This document shows, piece after piece, positions 28,301 to 36,292 of a DNA stretch of 64,000 nucleotides. The notes below the pieces were generated by a model, which saw only the letters and a list, made by a program, of their open reading frames with translations, searched no databases and was not told the DNA's origin. The stretch lies in contig JACKFC010000001.1 in the NCBI GenBank assembly GCA_020632665.1, forward strand, positions 1 to 64,000. The letters run 5' to 3'. The first letter of the stretch is position 1. Every line of letters starts with the position of its first letter. The translations under genes were made by a program, and so were the position numbers. Source of the DNA: Deltaproteobacteria bacterium (GTDB lineage: Bacteria > Myxococcota_A > UBA9042).

Positions 28301-28902
28301 AAGCGCAAGGAAAGGGCTATGTGACCTTCCGCGACACCCTCACCTTCGGCGCGATGGTCCGCGCTGGCTGGGCGATCGGCCTCGGCGCGCTGAGCGAGGA
28401 CGGGCAGTTGCCGGAGAACGAGCGCTTCCGCCTGGGTGGTCAGCTCGGCCTGCGCGGCTTTGCCGACAACGGCGTGCTGCGCTACGACTCATTGGGCAAC
28501 CCGATCGGTGCGACCGATAGCGACGGCCAGCCCGTCTGCGCGCAGACCAACGCCGACGGCAGCTGCAAGGTCTACGCGGCCGAGAACGACGGCGACGTAG
28601 TGCTCAACGGCTCGATCGAGGCCCGCTTCCCGATGCTCCGCGACAAGGGCCTCTGGGGCGCGTTGTTCTGGGATTGGGGCGGCATCGCCGACCGCTGGAA
28701 CAACCTCCACCCGAGCAGCATTCGCCACGGCGTCGGCTTCGGAGTGCGCTTCCTGGTCTCGGGCCAGATCCCGATCCGCCTCGACTACGGCATCGCGCTC
28801 GACCGCCGCTGCCTCAGCGCCCCGGATCCGACAGCGCGCAGCGGCTGCCCGGAACGCGAGGCCTTCGGCCAACTCCACGCCGGCCTGCTCTACTCGTTCT
28901 GA
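25306..28902 (+). CDS. Omp85-family outer-membrane protein (TamA/BamA-like), extended POTRA region
   Basis: A 1198-residue protein; ATG 25306 overlaps the tamB-like stop. An N-terminal signal (AGVAACLAALALAVVARPCV) is followed by a Pro-rich spacer. From about residue 100 to 760 there are several POTRA-type segments (for example GNNVIRAIRFDGNRDVLESE and ARQKSALETLYQRAGFEDVQ, and later QIGEIFVSGNFKTDRELLVR). The C-terminal barrel carries the Omp85 loop-6 signature as LRGF (about 1048-1051), and the protein ends in Phe, as outer-membrane barrels do. E. coli TamA is under 600 and BamA about 800 residues, so the POTRA part is unusually long. It likely works with the TamB-like protein. Its last 13 bp overlap the convergent redoxin gene. 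Confidence 0.9.
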   Translation: MNATLPCPRPVRAGVAACLAALALAVVARPCVATTGPPRPDRAAEPGPSSPAPGAPLPRSVTPTERPRPSSPGSEGGESERVVPGLAESEKSCAGAEIATAELLGCVGTRCQDRDTRAKLLSLTDLRRGSRLAPDGLQRAVARLEATGFFRIDKVRCTLRPSGARIALSVLGNNVIRAIRFDGNRDVLESELRNKLLFQPGDVLNPETEDGRAQLARQKSALETLYQRAGFEDVQVAVTAESTGVGLVAIDVVIREGAKQHIATIRTKILDPHRPNKREEEAGLRCERVSERMISRASDLGAIDVFTRRAGVKGRGKIRGLLRQLGYHSPKVTITHSPAEQVVTVEVRLGRCSMVRVRGRESSELSGREARFTTMDDADIREVMPFAESGVFDLSEAERGRRELAAMLENRGYLFAEVELDYRDVPRSWGSRVASVITYRVTTNYLAQIRGLRFCDAGVLADAEARNQRDACEGRAADALAFEPSELQGAIETRPYDMLDEGGFLATAQMFGDLDRLRQFYRDAGYFEFRYGLVAPAGSGGGIVRRRHRTDREEIVEYLLPDRGFRVRRPVGEHFIYVEVPFEEGRRSRFVDVRVVGAQPSRLARVQQLFAVRRGDVASFTRVVDGLRKIEDDYRDLGYFQARFELLCATRNRAISAAGSKGLQTCTASRILAEEVELELRVVEGPRVQIGEIFVSGNFKTDRELLVRDMPAEGSDFSSSRLFESLRSLRNLGLFRSVSFRYIGRDEQPVRDRIAIVVQVVEDQSRFFDAAVGFQTVNVQRQQTAASIGTTPTGVIDILEHQTATGGRLGAGFGQRLGVSLPSLLLTAEAGLVDRNLFGEGKEGRIIARGGITPAILETLQPALLLGALSYYDRRFFGTETALRVIAPYFSRDFATTTIDIDKAGAAAEVLRRFGRLGLSVGVDGGLVKYRDGSQTEFKPWQAQFKVIPRLSYDALDSPINPSRGTYLTTSVALINALNEPTATSSQTVAVRGNFVKLEAQGKGYVTFRDTLTFGAMVRAGWAIGLGALSEDGQLPENERFRLGGQLGLRGFADNGVLRYDSLGNPIGATDSDGQPVCAQTNADGSCKVYAAENDGDVVLNGSIEARFPMLRDKGLWGALFWDWGGIADRWNNLHPSSIRHGVGFGVRFLVSGQIPIRLDYGIALDRRCLSAPDPTARSGCPEREAFGQLHAGLLYSF

Positions 28903-29450
28903 GCCTGCCGCAGCGCGGCGAGCAGCGTCGCTTTGTCCTGCGGCCCGAGCCACTCACGGCGGACGGCGCCGTCTTTGCCGAGGACGAAGGTATGGGGGAT
29001 CGCCGCGACGCGGAAACGCTCGTACGCCTGCCCCGCGGCGTCGTGCAGCACGGGCATTTGGAGGCCGGCGCCGAGGAGGAAGGCCCGGATCTCAGCCACG
29101 TCCTCGGCGCTGACGGTCAAAACTTCGGCGCCGAATCCGGCGGCCTCGGCGCTGACTGCGGCGATCTGCGGCGCCTCCTCGACGCAGGGTGCGCAAGAAG
29201 GGCCCCAGAAATGGACCAGCGTGGCGTGGCCATTCGCCGCACCGAGCGTGATCCGCTCCACCTGCGGCTGTGGACGCAGCGGCAACCGCGGCAACACGAT
29301 CGGCTCGACGCGCTGCCCCTCCAGGCCCGACGGCGGCGGCGCGGTGCGACGCAGGCCGATCGCGACCAGGACCAGCGCCACGGCGACGGTGACGGTCAAG
29401 ACGCCCGCGGCGCGTCGGCTGCGGGGGTTCTCGGCCTGACCTTCGCTCAT
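28890..29450 (-). CDS. TlpA/ResA-like membrane-anchored thiol-disulfide redoxin
   Basis: A 186-residue protein; ATG 29450 follows AGGAGG and overlaps the stop of the upstream solute-binding gene. One N-terminal membrane segment (AGVLTVTVAVALVLVAIGL) is followed by a thioredoxin fold with HFWGPSCAPCVEEAPQI (CxxC at about residues 83-86), LTVSAEDVAEIRAFL and the cis-Pro region VAAIPHTFVLGKDG. It is predicted to reside on the outer face of the inner membrane and reduce or isomerise disulfides. Many Cys-rich secreted proteins are encoded nearby, which would be plausible substrates (inference). Last gene of the M1 peptidase operon. Confidence 0.85.
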   Translation of the reverse strand: MSEGQAENPRSRRAAGVLTVTVAVALVLVAIGLRRTAPPPSGLEGQRVEPIVLPRLPLRPQPQVERITLGAANGHATLVHFWGPSCAPCVEEAPQIAAVSAEAAGFGAEVLTVSAEDVAEIRAFLLGAGLQMPVLHDAAGQAYERFRVAAIPHTFVLGKDGAVRREWLGPQDKATLLAALRQAQNE

Positions 29451-31153
29451 GGTGCCTCCTGTGCGGAACCTGCCGACGCTCCGCCCTCGGCACGGGGCGC
29501 GAGCGTTGCGCGGGTCCAGGCAAGATAGCTCCCGTCGGCAGGTGGCGACACCGCGCCGACGCGTGCACCGACCAATGCGCTCACGTCCTCGTGCCAGAGC
29601 GGCAAGACTGGCAGCAAGCGGGCCAAGCGGCGGGCGACGGCGTGGTAGTGCGGAGCCCGATCCGCGGGCGTCTGTGCGCGCTGGCCGAGGTCGAGCAGGC
29701 AATCGGTGAGTGGGTCGCGCAGCCGGCTGCGGTTGCCGCTGCCGCGGGCTGGGGGCGATCCGAGGGCGTCCCAGGCGATGGCAGCGAGCGCGTCGGCGGT
29801 GGCTGCGGCGTGCATGCGACGACAGCCGGGGTGGGCACGCGCCGCATCGTCCAACGCCGCTGGCAGGACGAGCGCGGCGTCGGGGCGATTGCGGCTGTGG
29901 AACATCCAGCCCTGATAGTCGGGTTCCAGTGGCTCGGGCAGGCCGAGCAGGAAGAGGTCGAATTGCCCGACGCGCAGAGCGTCGAGCAGCGTGGCGATCT
30001 CGAGTCCGCGGACCTCGACGGCGACGCCGACCCGTGCGAGCTGGCGGGCGATCGCGTCGGCTTGGGTCCGCCGCTCGCGCGCCGTCGTCGTCAGCAGGCG
30101 CAGGCGCAGGCGGATCCCGTCGGCATCGGGGCGCAGGCCCGCGGCGTCGAGGAGCGTGGCCACCCGCGCAGGGTCCGAGGCAGCGGGCTGCAGATCTGCA
30201 GGCGCCGCCCAATGCTCGGGGGCCATCATCGTCGCGGCGACGCGGCCTCGGCCACCGAGGACGGCGGCGACCAGCGCAGGCCGGTCGAGCGCGAGCAGCA
30301 ACGCGCGGCGGACCTCCGGATCGGCGAGCGTCGGATGCTCGAGCTGCACGCCGAGGTAGGAGAAGGCGATCCCCGGCGCAGAAGCGATCCGGGCATTTCC
30401 GTGACGGCCGGCCGCGTCCAGCGCGCCTGGGGAGAGGCCGAGTCCGACGTCGGCACCGCCGCCGAGGACCGACAGCGCGCGGGCCCCTTCGTCGGCGATG
30501 GCGCGCACCACGACCCGGGTCGCCGCGCCGGGCGGTGCGCGGCCGACGCGCTGCAGCACGACACGGTCCTGCTCGAGCGGCTCCTGCAACCGAAACGGCC
30601 CGGCGCCGATCGCGGCGCCGAGCGCGAAGCCTGGATTGCCACAGGCGCTCCGCGGCACGATCCCGAGGATGACGTCGGAGCGGAAGGTGGCCAACGGCGC
30701 GCGCAGGCGGAACCGCACCCGACGCGGGTCGAGCGCCTCGACGGCGGTGAACCTGCGCGCAAAGGCCGCGCCGACCGGCGAGCCGAGCCGTGGGTCGACC
30801 AGCGAGCGGTAGGTGCAGACGACGTCGGCGGCCTCGACCGGGCGTCCGTCGTGAAAGCGCCGGCCCTCGCGCAGCGTGACGTCATAGGCGACCGGTGCGC
30901 CCTCACCGTCCCACGCCGAGGGCGTGATCGCTTCGGCCAGGTCGAGGCTGGTGCTGCCGTCGGGATGGACCGCGGTGAGCCCGGAGAAAACCAGACGCCA
31001 GACCCGGGTCGACGCGGCGTCGACCGCCAGCCGGGGGTCGACGGTGCGGATCGGCGCCGGGACGGCCAGGACCAGCGTCGCGTCGGGCCATGGCTCGCGA
31101 CAGGCACCGCTCGTCAGCAGGACGAGCAGCGCCAGAACACGGGACTTCGTCAC
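29447..31153 (-). CDS. ABC-type peptide-binding lipoprotein (SBP_bac_5)
   Basis: A 568-residue protein starting at GTG 31153 (GTGA overlap with the upstream stop, GGCGGAG before it). The signal LALLVLLTSGACREP has a lipobox with Cys at about residue 18. Family-5 solute-binding features are TVDPRLAVDAAS near the start, LREGRRFHDGRPVEAADVVC near 90-110, LGVQLEHPTLADPEVRRALL near 265 and YQGWMFHS near 415. Dpp/Opp-type proteins deliver oligopeptides to an ABC permease, but no permease or ATPase gene is in this window, so it may be an orphan with a sensing or scavenging role. It is flanked by an M1 peptidase and a redoxin in one overlapped operon, which fits peptide handling (inference). Confidence 0.85.
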   Translation of the reverse strand: MTKSRVLALLVLLTSGACREPWPDATLVLAVPAPIRTVDPRLAVDAASTRVWRLVFSGLTAVHPDGSTSLDLAEAITPSAWDGEGAPVAYDVTLREGRRFHDGRPVEAADVVCTYRSLVDPRLGSPVGAAFARRFTAVEALDPRRVRFRLRAPLATFRSDVILGIVPRSACGNPGFALGAAIGAGPFRLQEPLEQDRVVLQRVGRAPPGAATRVVVRAIADEGARALSVLGGGADVGLGLSPGALDAAGRHGNARIASAPGIAFSYLGVQLEHPTLADPEVRRALLLALDRPALVAAVLGGRGRVAATMMAPEHWAAPADLQPAASDPARVATLLDAAGLRPDADGIRLRLRLLTTTARERRTQADAIARQLARVGVAVEVRGLEIATLLDALRVGQFDLFLLGLPEPLEPDYQGWMFHSRNRPDAALVLPAALDDAARAHPGCRRMHAAATADALAAIAWDALGSPPARGSGNRSRLRDPLTDCLLDLGQRAQTPADRAPHYHAVARRLARLLPVLPLWHEDVSALVGARVGAVSPPADGSYLAWTRATLAPRAEGGASAGSAQEAP

Positions 31154-33789
31154 GCTCCGCCCGGGCGCGGCTTGGCCTGTCCGTCGCCCCCGCCCTTGCC
31201 GCCGCCGTGGCCGCCAGGCCCGTGACGGCCCTTGCGCTCTTCTTTGAGCGACTCGAGCCGGCCGCGCAATTCGTGCAGCGTCGATTCGAGGCGCTGCACG
31301 CGGCCCTCGAGCGCGCCGCCCTTGCCGAGCCCCTTGGCGGTGTCGCGCATCTGCTCGGCGAGGTGCTCGAAGGCTTCGCGGGAGGCCGCGGCCTGCAGAG
31401 CTGGCCGTGAGCGGGCGTCCGAGAGCAGACCGAGCGCGCTGACGGCCGCCGAGCGCAGGCGCAGCGACGATTCCTGCAGCATCCCTTCGAGGTGGTCGCG
31501 GATCGGATCGCGCGCCGCCTCGACCATGCCGGCGAAGCTGGCCAGCGCGACGGCGGCGGTGGCGCGCAGGGCCTTGGACTTGCCGGGGCGGGTCGCATCC
31601 CAGACGCGATCGAGGTCGCGCGGGTCGGCGATGGCCGCGAGCCGCTCCACCGCCGCGCCGGCCAGCGCGTCGCGCCACGAGGGCCGCTCCATGACCTGCA
31701 ACGCGGCGGCGCGTGCGGCCTTGCGGTCGATCTTCTGCAGCGCGGCGAGCGCCTCGCGGACGACTCCTGCGCTGCGGTCCTTGGTGGCCGCGATCAGCAG
31801 CGGCAGGCTCTCGCCGTCGTGCAGCTCGCCGAGCGCGGCGACTGCGGCAGAGCGCACCTTCGGTTCGGCGTCACCGGCGGCGCGCTGCAGCGCGGCGCGC
31901 ACTTCGGAGCGGGTCGCGGCGCCGAGCGTCTTGGCGGCGAGCGCGCGGACGTGGCGGGAAGGGTCGCGGGCCAGCAGATCGAGCAGCGCGGCCTGCACCT
32001 TGGCCCGGCCGAGGGCGCCGCGAACGGCGAGGATGGCGCGGGCGCGGGTGTCGGGGTGGCGTTCGGGACGCAGCGCGCCGAGGAGCAGATCGGCGTCGAT
32101 CTCGACCTTCCAGTTGACCAGCAGCGTCATCTCCGGGTCGGGCATCACCAGCGCCGGCGGCGTCTTCATCGGCAACGTCAGCATGCCGTTGCGGCCGTCG
32201 AGGACGACGTTGTGGATGGTGCCCTTCTCGTTGGCGGCGCCGGCGACCAGCACCGGCACTTCGAGGCGGAACAGGGGCCGACGCGGATCCGCCTTCTGCG
32301 TCTGCGTGATCGACACGGTCAGCACGCCGCCGCGCTGTGGACGCCATTGCGCCCGGACCTGGAGCTGCGGCAGGCCCGGCGTGCGGACCCAGCGCGCGAA
32401 GAAGCCACGCAGCGAGCGATGCGAATGCCGCTCGAGCGCGCGCCGCAAATCGCCGGTCTCGACCGAGCCGAAGCGATGGGCGCGGAGGTAGTCGGCGATG
32501 CCGGCGTCGAAGGCCTCGGCGCCGAGCATGGTCCGCAGCATGTGCAGGACCCACGCGCCGCGGCTATAGGAGTGGGCGTCGAAGAGGTCGCCGGGGCGGG
32601 TGAAGCGGTCCTGCACGATGGCGCGCGGCTTGGCGGCCTCGGTGTGCATCACGGCGTCGCGCGCAGCCGCCATCTCCTCGGCGAAGCGATCCGGGCCGAG
32701 GTCGTGCAGGGTCCAGAGCTTCTGGTAGTAGGTCGCGAAGCCCTCGTTCAGCCAGAGGTCGGCCCAGGAGCGGCAGGTCACGGTATCGCCGAACCATTGG
32801 TGCGCCGCCTCGTGCGCGAGCAGCCCGTCCGGCTCCCAATCGAGCGCGCTGTCGGCGTCGCCCAGGGCGCGTCGGGTCAGGGTCGTCAAGGTGACGTTCT
32901 CCATCCCGCCGGCGGTGAATTCGTCGACCCAAACCTGGCCGTAGCGCTGGTGCGGATAGGGCGTGCCGGTGATCTTGCCGAGGAACGCGATCATCGCGGC
33001 GAGCTTGGCGCCGACGATCTCGGCCCGGCGGACGTCGTCGGGCAGCGCCCAGCTCGAGACGCGCACCGGCTTTTCGGCGTGGACGATCTCGCGGAACGGT
33101 CCGACCACCACGTTGAGCAGGTAGATGGGGTGCGCAGTGCGCAGGTCGAAGCGGTGCCGCCGGCGTTTGCCTTGGTTCTCGACCGCCCCGGGGTCGCCGT
33201 TGCTCAGCGCGACCAGGCCGGCCGGGACGTCGAGGGTGACGCTCCAGGTGAAGCGCTCGTCGGGATCATCGGGGCTCGGCAGCCAATGCCGCGCTTCCTG
33301 CGTCTCGCCTTGGGTCCAGAGGTGCACGGGGCGGCGCTTCTCGTCGGCGTCCGGCTGCACGGCGTAGAGGCCGCGCTTGGGCTGGGCGTGCCAGCGAAGC
33401 TGTAGGCTGTGCGGGCCGGCGCCGGGCGGGAGCTCGAACCGCAGCGTCTTGCGCTCACCGTCTGCGACCGCCGGACCGGGCTTGCCGTCGGCGCCGAGCC
33501 AATGCGCTTGCTGCACGTCGAGGTCGACGCCATCCAACGCGAGCACTTGGCCCTCGGCCAGCCGGCGGACGCTGTAGGTGACCTCGCCTTCGACCTTCTG
33601 GCTCGGCGGATCGAGCTTCAGCACGAGGTCCATATGCTCGACGTCGACGCGGCGGTCGCGCGGCTCGTAGTAGGGCAGCGCGTTGTCGAGGAAGCGATCG
33701 GCCTTGCCGTCCGCCGCCTGCACGGTAGCGGCAAGCGGCAGCGAAGCACCGAAGAGCAATGCGGAAACGAGCCAGGTGCGAGCGGACAT
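31150..33789 (-). CDS. M1-family zinc aminopeptidase with HEAT repeats, secreted
   Basis: An 879-residue protein; ATG 33789 after GGAGG. Signal peptide TWLVSALLFGASLPLAATVQA, cleaved near residue 26. The M1 domain shows the substrate motif GGMEN (about 294-298) and zinc motif HEAAHQWFGD...WLNEG (His326, Glu327, His330, Glu349), all catalytic ligands intact. From about residue 600 to 830 are HEAT/armadillo-type helical repeats (for example AAGDAEPKVRSAAVAALGEL). A short coiled coil (EGRVQRLESTLHELRGRLES) and a Gly/His/Lys-rich tail (RHGPGGHGGGKGGG) follow. It removes N-terminal residues from peptides, here outside the cytoplasm. First gene of an operon with a peptide-binding lipoprotein and a redoxin. 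Confidence 0.92.
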   Translation of the reverse strand: MSARTWLVSALLFGASLPLAATVQAADGKADRFLDNALPYYEPRDRRVDVEHMDLVLKLDPPSQKVEGEVTYSVRRLAEGQVLALDGVDLDVQQAHWLGADGKPGPAVADGERKTLRFELPPGAGPHSLQLRWHAQPKRGLYAVQPDADEKRRPVHLWTQGETQEARHWLPSPDDPDERFTWSVTLDVPAGLVALSNGDPGAVENQGKRRRHRFDLRTAHPIYLLNVVVGPFREIVHAEKPVRVSSWALPDDVRRAEIVGAKLAAMIAFLGKITGTPYPHQRYGQVWVDEFTAGGMENVTLTTLTRRALGDADSALDWEPDGLLAHEAAHQWFGDTVTCRSWADLWLNEGFATYYQKLWTLHDLGPDRFAEEMAAARDAVMHTEAAKPRAIVQDRFTRPGDLFDAHSYSRGAWVLHMLRTMLGAEAFDAGIADYLRAHRFGSVETGDLRRALERHSHRSLRGFFARWVRTPGLPQLQVRAQWRPQRGGVLTVSITQTQKADPRRPLFRLEVPVLVAGAANEKGTIHNVVLDGRNGMLTLPMKTPPALVMPDPEMTLLVNWKVEIDADLLLGALRPERHPDTRARAILAVRGALGRAKVQAALLDLLARDPSRHVRALAAKTLGAATRSEVRAALQRAAGDAEPKVRSAAVAALGELHDGESLPLLIAATKDRSAGVVREALAALQKIDRKAARAAALQVMERPSWRDALAGAAVERLAAIADPRDLDRVWDATRPGKSKALRATAAVALASFAGMVEAARDPIRDHLEGMLQESSLRLRSAAVSALGLLSDARSRPALQAAASREAFEHLAEQMRDTAKGLGKGGALEGRVQRLESTLHELRGRLESLKEERKGRHGPGGHGGGKGGGDGQAKPRPGGA

Positions 33790-33896
33790 GCGGCCTCCAG
33801 GGGGCGCAGGATAGAAGAGGCCAGCCAACCGGTCGAGCGGCCCGCTTTCGCCGGAGCCGGTCAGACGCTATGCTGCCGGCCGGGCAGGAGGTCACG

Positions 33897-35501
33897 TTGT
33901 CACAACCCTCGCGGATCCTCGTGATGAGCAGCAGCTCCGACGTGCTTCAGGCCGTCGGTCGGGCCGCGCAGCCGCTCGGCCATCTGCTCTTCCAGGTCGA
34001 GTCGCCGGAAGACCTGCGCCTGCGCATCCGCGACCTGCAGCCCGATGTGCTGGTGCTCGACGCCGACGCGCGCGGGTGCGCGGATTGCGTTGCGATCGGC
34101 GCGGTGATGGACGGCATCGACGCCGGGCAGCGACCGCAGGTCTTGTTGGTCGGCGGCGAAGATGAGTTGCTTCGTGAGCGCTTGGTCGAGCGCACCGGCG
34201 CCGACGTGCTGATCGACCGGCCGATCGATCAACTCGAGGTCACGGTCGAGATCCGCACCTTGGTCCGCGTCCGGCGGCTGAACGCCGAGGCCGTCCGCGA
34301 CCGCGACCTGCTCAACCACCTGCTCGAGTTGACGACCTTCGCCGACGGCTACGCCAACGCCGACGCGGTGCTCAGCTCGCTCGCCGAGCGGGTCTCGACC
34401 TGGCTCGCCTTCCCGCATGTGGTCGTGACGCTCGGTGGCGCGCGGTCGCCGCGGGTCGTCGCCAGCGCCCATGCCGAGGGCAGCCACGGGCGGGGCCGCT
34501 CGATGGTGGAGCGGCGACATCACGAGCTGCTCGGCCGCAGCGACATCCTGATGGTCGACGCCGCCGACGGTGTGCTGATGGGCGAGGACCCCACGGCGCT
34601 GCCCTACGTCGGTGTGCCGCTGCTGGCGCAGGACGGCGACGTGGTCGGGGCGCTGCACGCTTGGGGTGGCGCCCGGCTGCCGACCGAGGCGCATCGACGG
34701 GTGCTGCAGGTTGCGGCGACGCGGATCGGCACCGAGATCCGCCTGCACGATCAGCAGCGCCGGCTCGAAGAGATGGTCGAGACCCGCACAGCCGACCTGA
34801 CCGCGCTGCTCGAGCGGCTGCGCGGGGTCAACAACCAGCTCGTCGAGGCGAGCCGCGAGACGATCATGCGCCTCGCCCGCGCGGCCGAGTACCGCGACGG
34901 CGACACCGGCGAGCACGTCGACCGGATGTCGTCCTACTGCCAGGTCATCGCCCGGCGGATGGGGATGAGCGCCGACGAGATCGCGCTGATCAAGCTCGCG
35001 GCGCCGATGCACGACGTCGGAAAAATCGGCATCCCGGACGCGATCCTGCTGAAGAACGGCAAGCTCACGCCGGAAGAATACGAGGTGATGAAGCAGCACC
35101 CGCTGATCGGTGCGCGCATCCTCTCGGGTAGCAACAGCCAGCTGCTGCGGATGGCGGAGCAGATCGCCGCGACCCACCACGAGAAATGGGACGGATCGGG
35201 CTACCCGCTCGGCCTCGGCGGCAACGAGATCCCGCTCGCGGGCCGGATCGTGGCGCTGGCCGACGTCTTCGACGCCTTGACCAGCCCGCGCGTCTACAAG
35301 GACGCCTGGTCGATCGACGAATCGGTGGCCTACGTGCGTGGCCTCTCTGGCTCGCATTTCGACCCCCGGGTGGTCGAGGCCTTCATGGCTTGCCTGGACG
35401 AGCTGCTGGACATCCGCGCCGGCTACGTCGGCCGCGAGAGCGAGCCGCTCAGCGCCGCCGAGGTCCTCCGCGTGACCAGCCCCGGTGAGGCCGCCGCTTG
35501 A
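33897..35501 (+). CDS. HD-GYP cyclic-di-GMP phosphodiesterase with pseudo-receiver and GAF-like domain
   Basis: A 534-residue protein. The TTG at 33897 is taken as start because AGGAGG lies 5 nt upstream; an ATG at 33870 lacks an SD. Residues 1-120 fold like a receiver (ILVMSSSSDVLQAV, then PDVLVLDADARG). The N-terminal acidic pair is absent, so phosphorylation is doubtful. A GAF-like region follows (about 150-280), then a short coiled coil. The HD-GYP domain shows HDVGKIGIPDAILLKNGKLT and HHEKWDGSGYPLGLGG, the metal and c-di-GMP motifs of active enzymes. It would degrade c-di-GMP to GMP. TATGCT at 33869-33874 could be its -10. The downstream lipoprotein starts inside its stop. Confidence 0.9.
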   Translation: MSQPSRILVMSSSSDVLQAVGRAAQPLGHLLFQVESPEDLRLRIRDLQPDVLVLDADARGCADCVAIGAVMDGIDAGQRPQVLLVGGEDELLRERLVERTGADVLIDRPIDQLEVTVEIRTLVRVRRLNAEAVRDRDLLNHLLELTTFADGYANADAVLSSLAERVSTWLAFPHVVVTLGGARSPRVVASAHAEGSHGRGRSMVERRHHELLGRSDILMVDAADGVLMGEDPTALPYVGVPLLAQDGDVVGALHAWGGARLPTEAHRRVLQVAATRIGTEIRLHDQQRRLEEMVETRTADLTALLERLRGVNNQLVEASRETIMRLARAAEYRDGDTGEHVDRMSSYCQVIARRMGMSADEIALIKLAAPMHDVGKIGIPDAILLKNGKLTPEEYEVMKQHPLIGARILSGSNSQLLRMAEQIAATHHEKWDGSGYPLGLGGNEIPLAGRIVALADVFDALTSPRVYKDAWSIDESVAYVRGLSGSHFDPRVVEAFMACLDELLDIRAGYVGRESEPLSAAEVLRVTSPGEAAA

Positions 35502-36262
35502 GTCGAACCCTCTTCACACGGGCGGCGCTCGGGCCGCTCGTCACGACATTGGTTCTGCTCGTCGCGACGCTCGGCTGTGGCCGCTCGCCAGCACCGTCGC
35601 AGCCTGCGGCCCAACCAGCGGCGGCCGCCGTTGCTGCTGCCGCCGCGCAACCCGCTCCTGCGCCCGCGGCGGCGACGGCCACGGCGGAGGCAGCAGGCGC
35701 GAAGACCGCCGCTGCCGAGGCTGCCGCCTACAGCCAGCGCCGCGTCCGCAAGCGCGCGGTGATCGGCGGCTGCGAGGAATCGTGCGAGACGCCGACGGCG
35801 CTGCTCCGAACCCTGATCGCTGGGCTGCAGCTTCAAGCCGGTGAGCAGCGCCGCAACGCGCTGCACGGCCTCTTCGAGTGGTCGCAGCTGATCGAGGACG
35901 GCGAAGAGCGCGGCGAGCACTGGAGCGACCTCTGGGGCGAACCGACCCAGCACGCGACGCGGATGCGCGAGATCGAGGCCTTCCTGGATCGCTTCGCGCG
36001 CGTCGCCGACGGGGATCGCGGCGCCGCCACGCTGGCCCGCTGGCAAGGCGACGGCCTGACGATCCGCCCGGTGGCCAACCGCAGCGACCTCCAGTCTGTG
36101 GCGGTGCGGATGCCCGACGGCTCCGACGGCGAGGCGCTTTGGCGGTTCACCCTGGTCCGGCGTGGCTGGGAATGGCTGGTCGGCGAGGTCGAGCGGCAGC
36201 CGAGTCGGCGCCCTGCCCCGCTCGATCGGCTGGCCGGCAGCACCGAGCGCGGTCACCTCTAG
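35498..36262 (+). CDS. hypothetical lipoprotein
   Basis: A 254-residue protein starting at TTG 35498, overlapping the stop of the HD-GYP gene (TTGA). Signal and lipobox LVLLVATLGCG (Cys about residue 27) are followed by a long Ala/Pro linker (about 30-75). A compact domain follows with a Cys pair (GGCEESCETPTALL), GLFEWSQLIEDGEERGEHWS, RFARVADGDRGAATLARW and VRRGWEWLVGEVE. It resembles uncharacterised NTF2/SnoaL-like envelope lipoproteins, but I do not recognise the family. Coupling to the c-di-GMP gene suggests co-expression. Confidence 0.7.
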   Translation: MSRTLFTRAALGPLVTTLVLLVATLGCGRSPAPSQPAAQPAAAAVAAAAAQPAPAPAAATATAEAAGAKTAAAEAAAYSQRRVRKRAVIGGCEESCETPTALLRTLIAGLQLQAGEQRRNALHGLFEWSQLIEDGEERGEHWSDLWGEPTQHATRMREIEAFLDRFARVADGDRGAATLARWQGDGLTIRPVANRSDLQSVAVRMPDGSDGEALWRFTLVRRGWEWLVGEVERQPSRRPAPLDRLAGSTERGHL

Positions 36263-36292
36263 AAACGCGAGCCCTTCGCGAGATGCGCGGCT

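Noticed and set aside
29447..31153. Complete peptide ABC transporter
   Set aside because: Only the binding protein is present; no permease or ATPase gene lies nearby.
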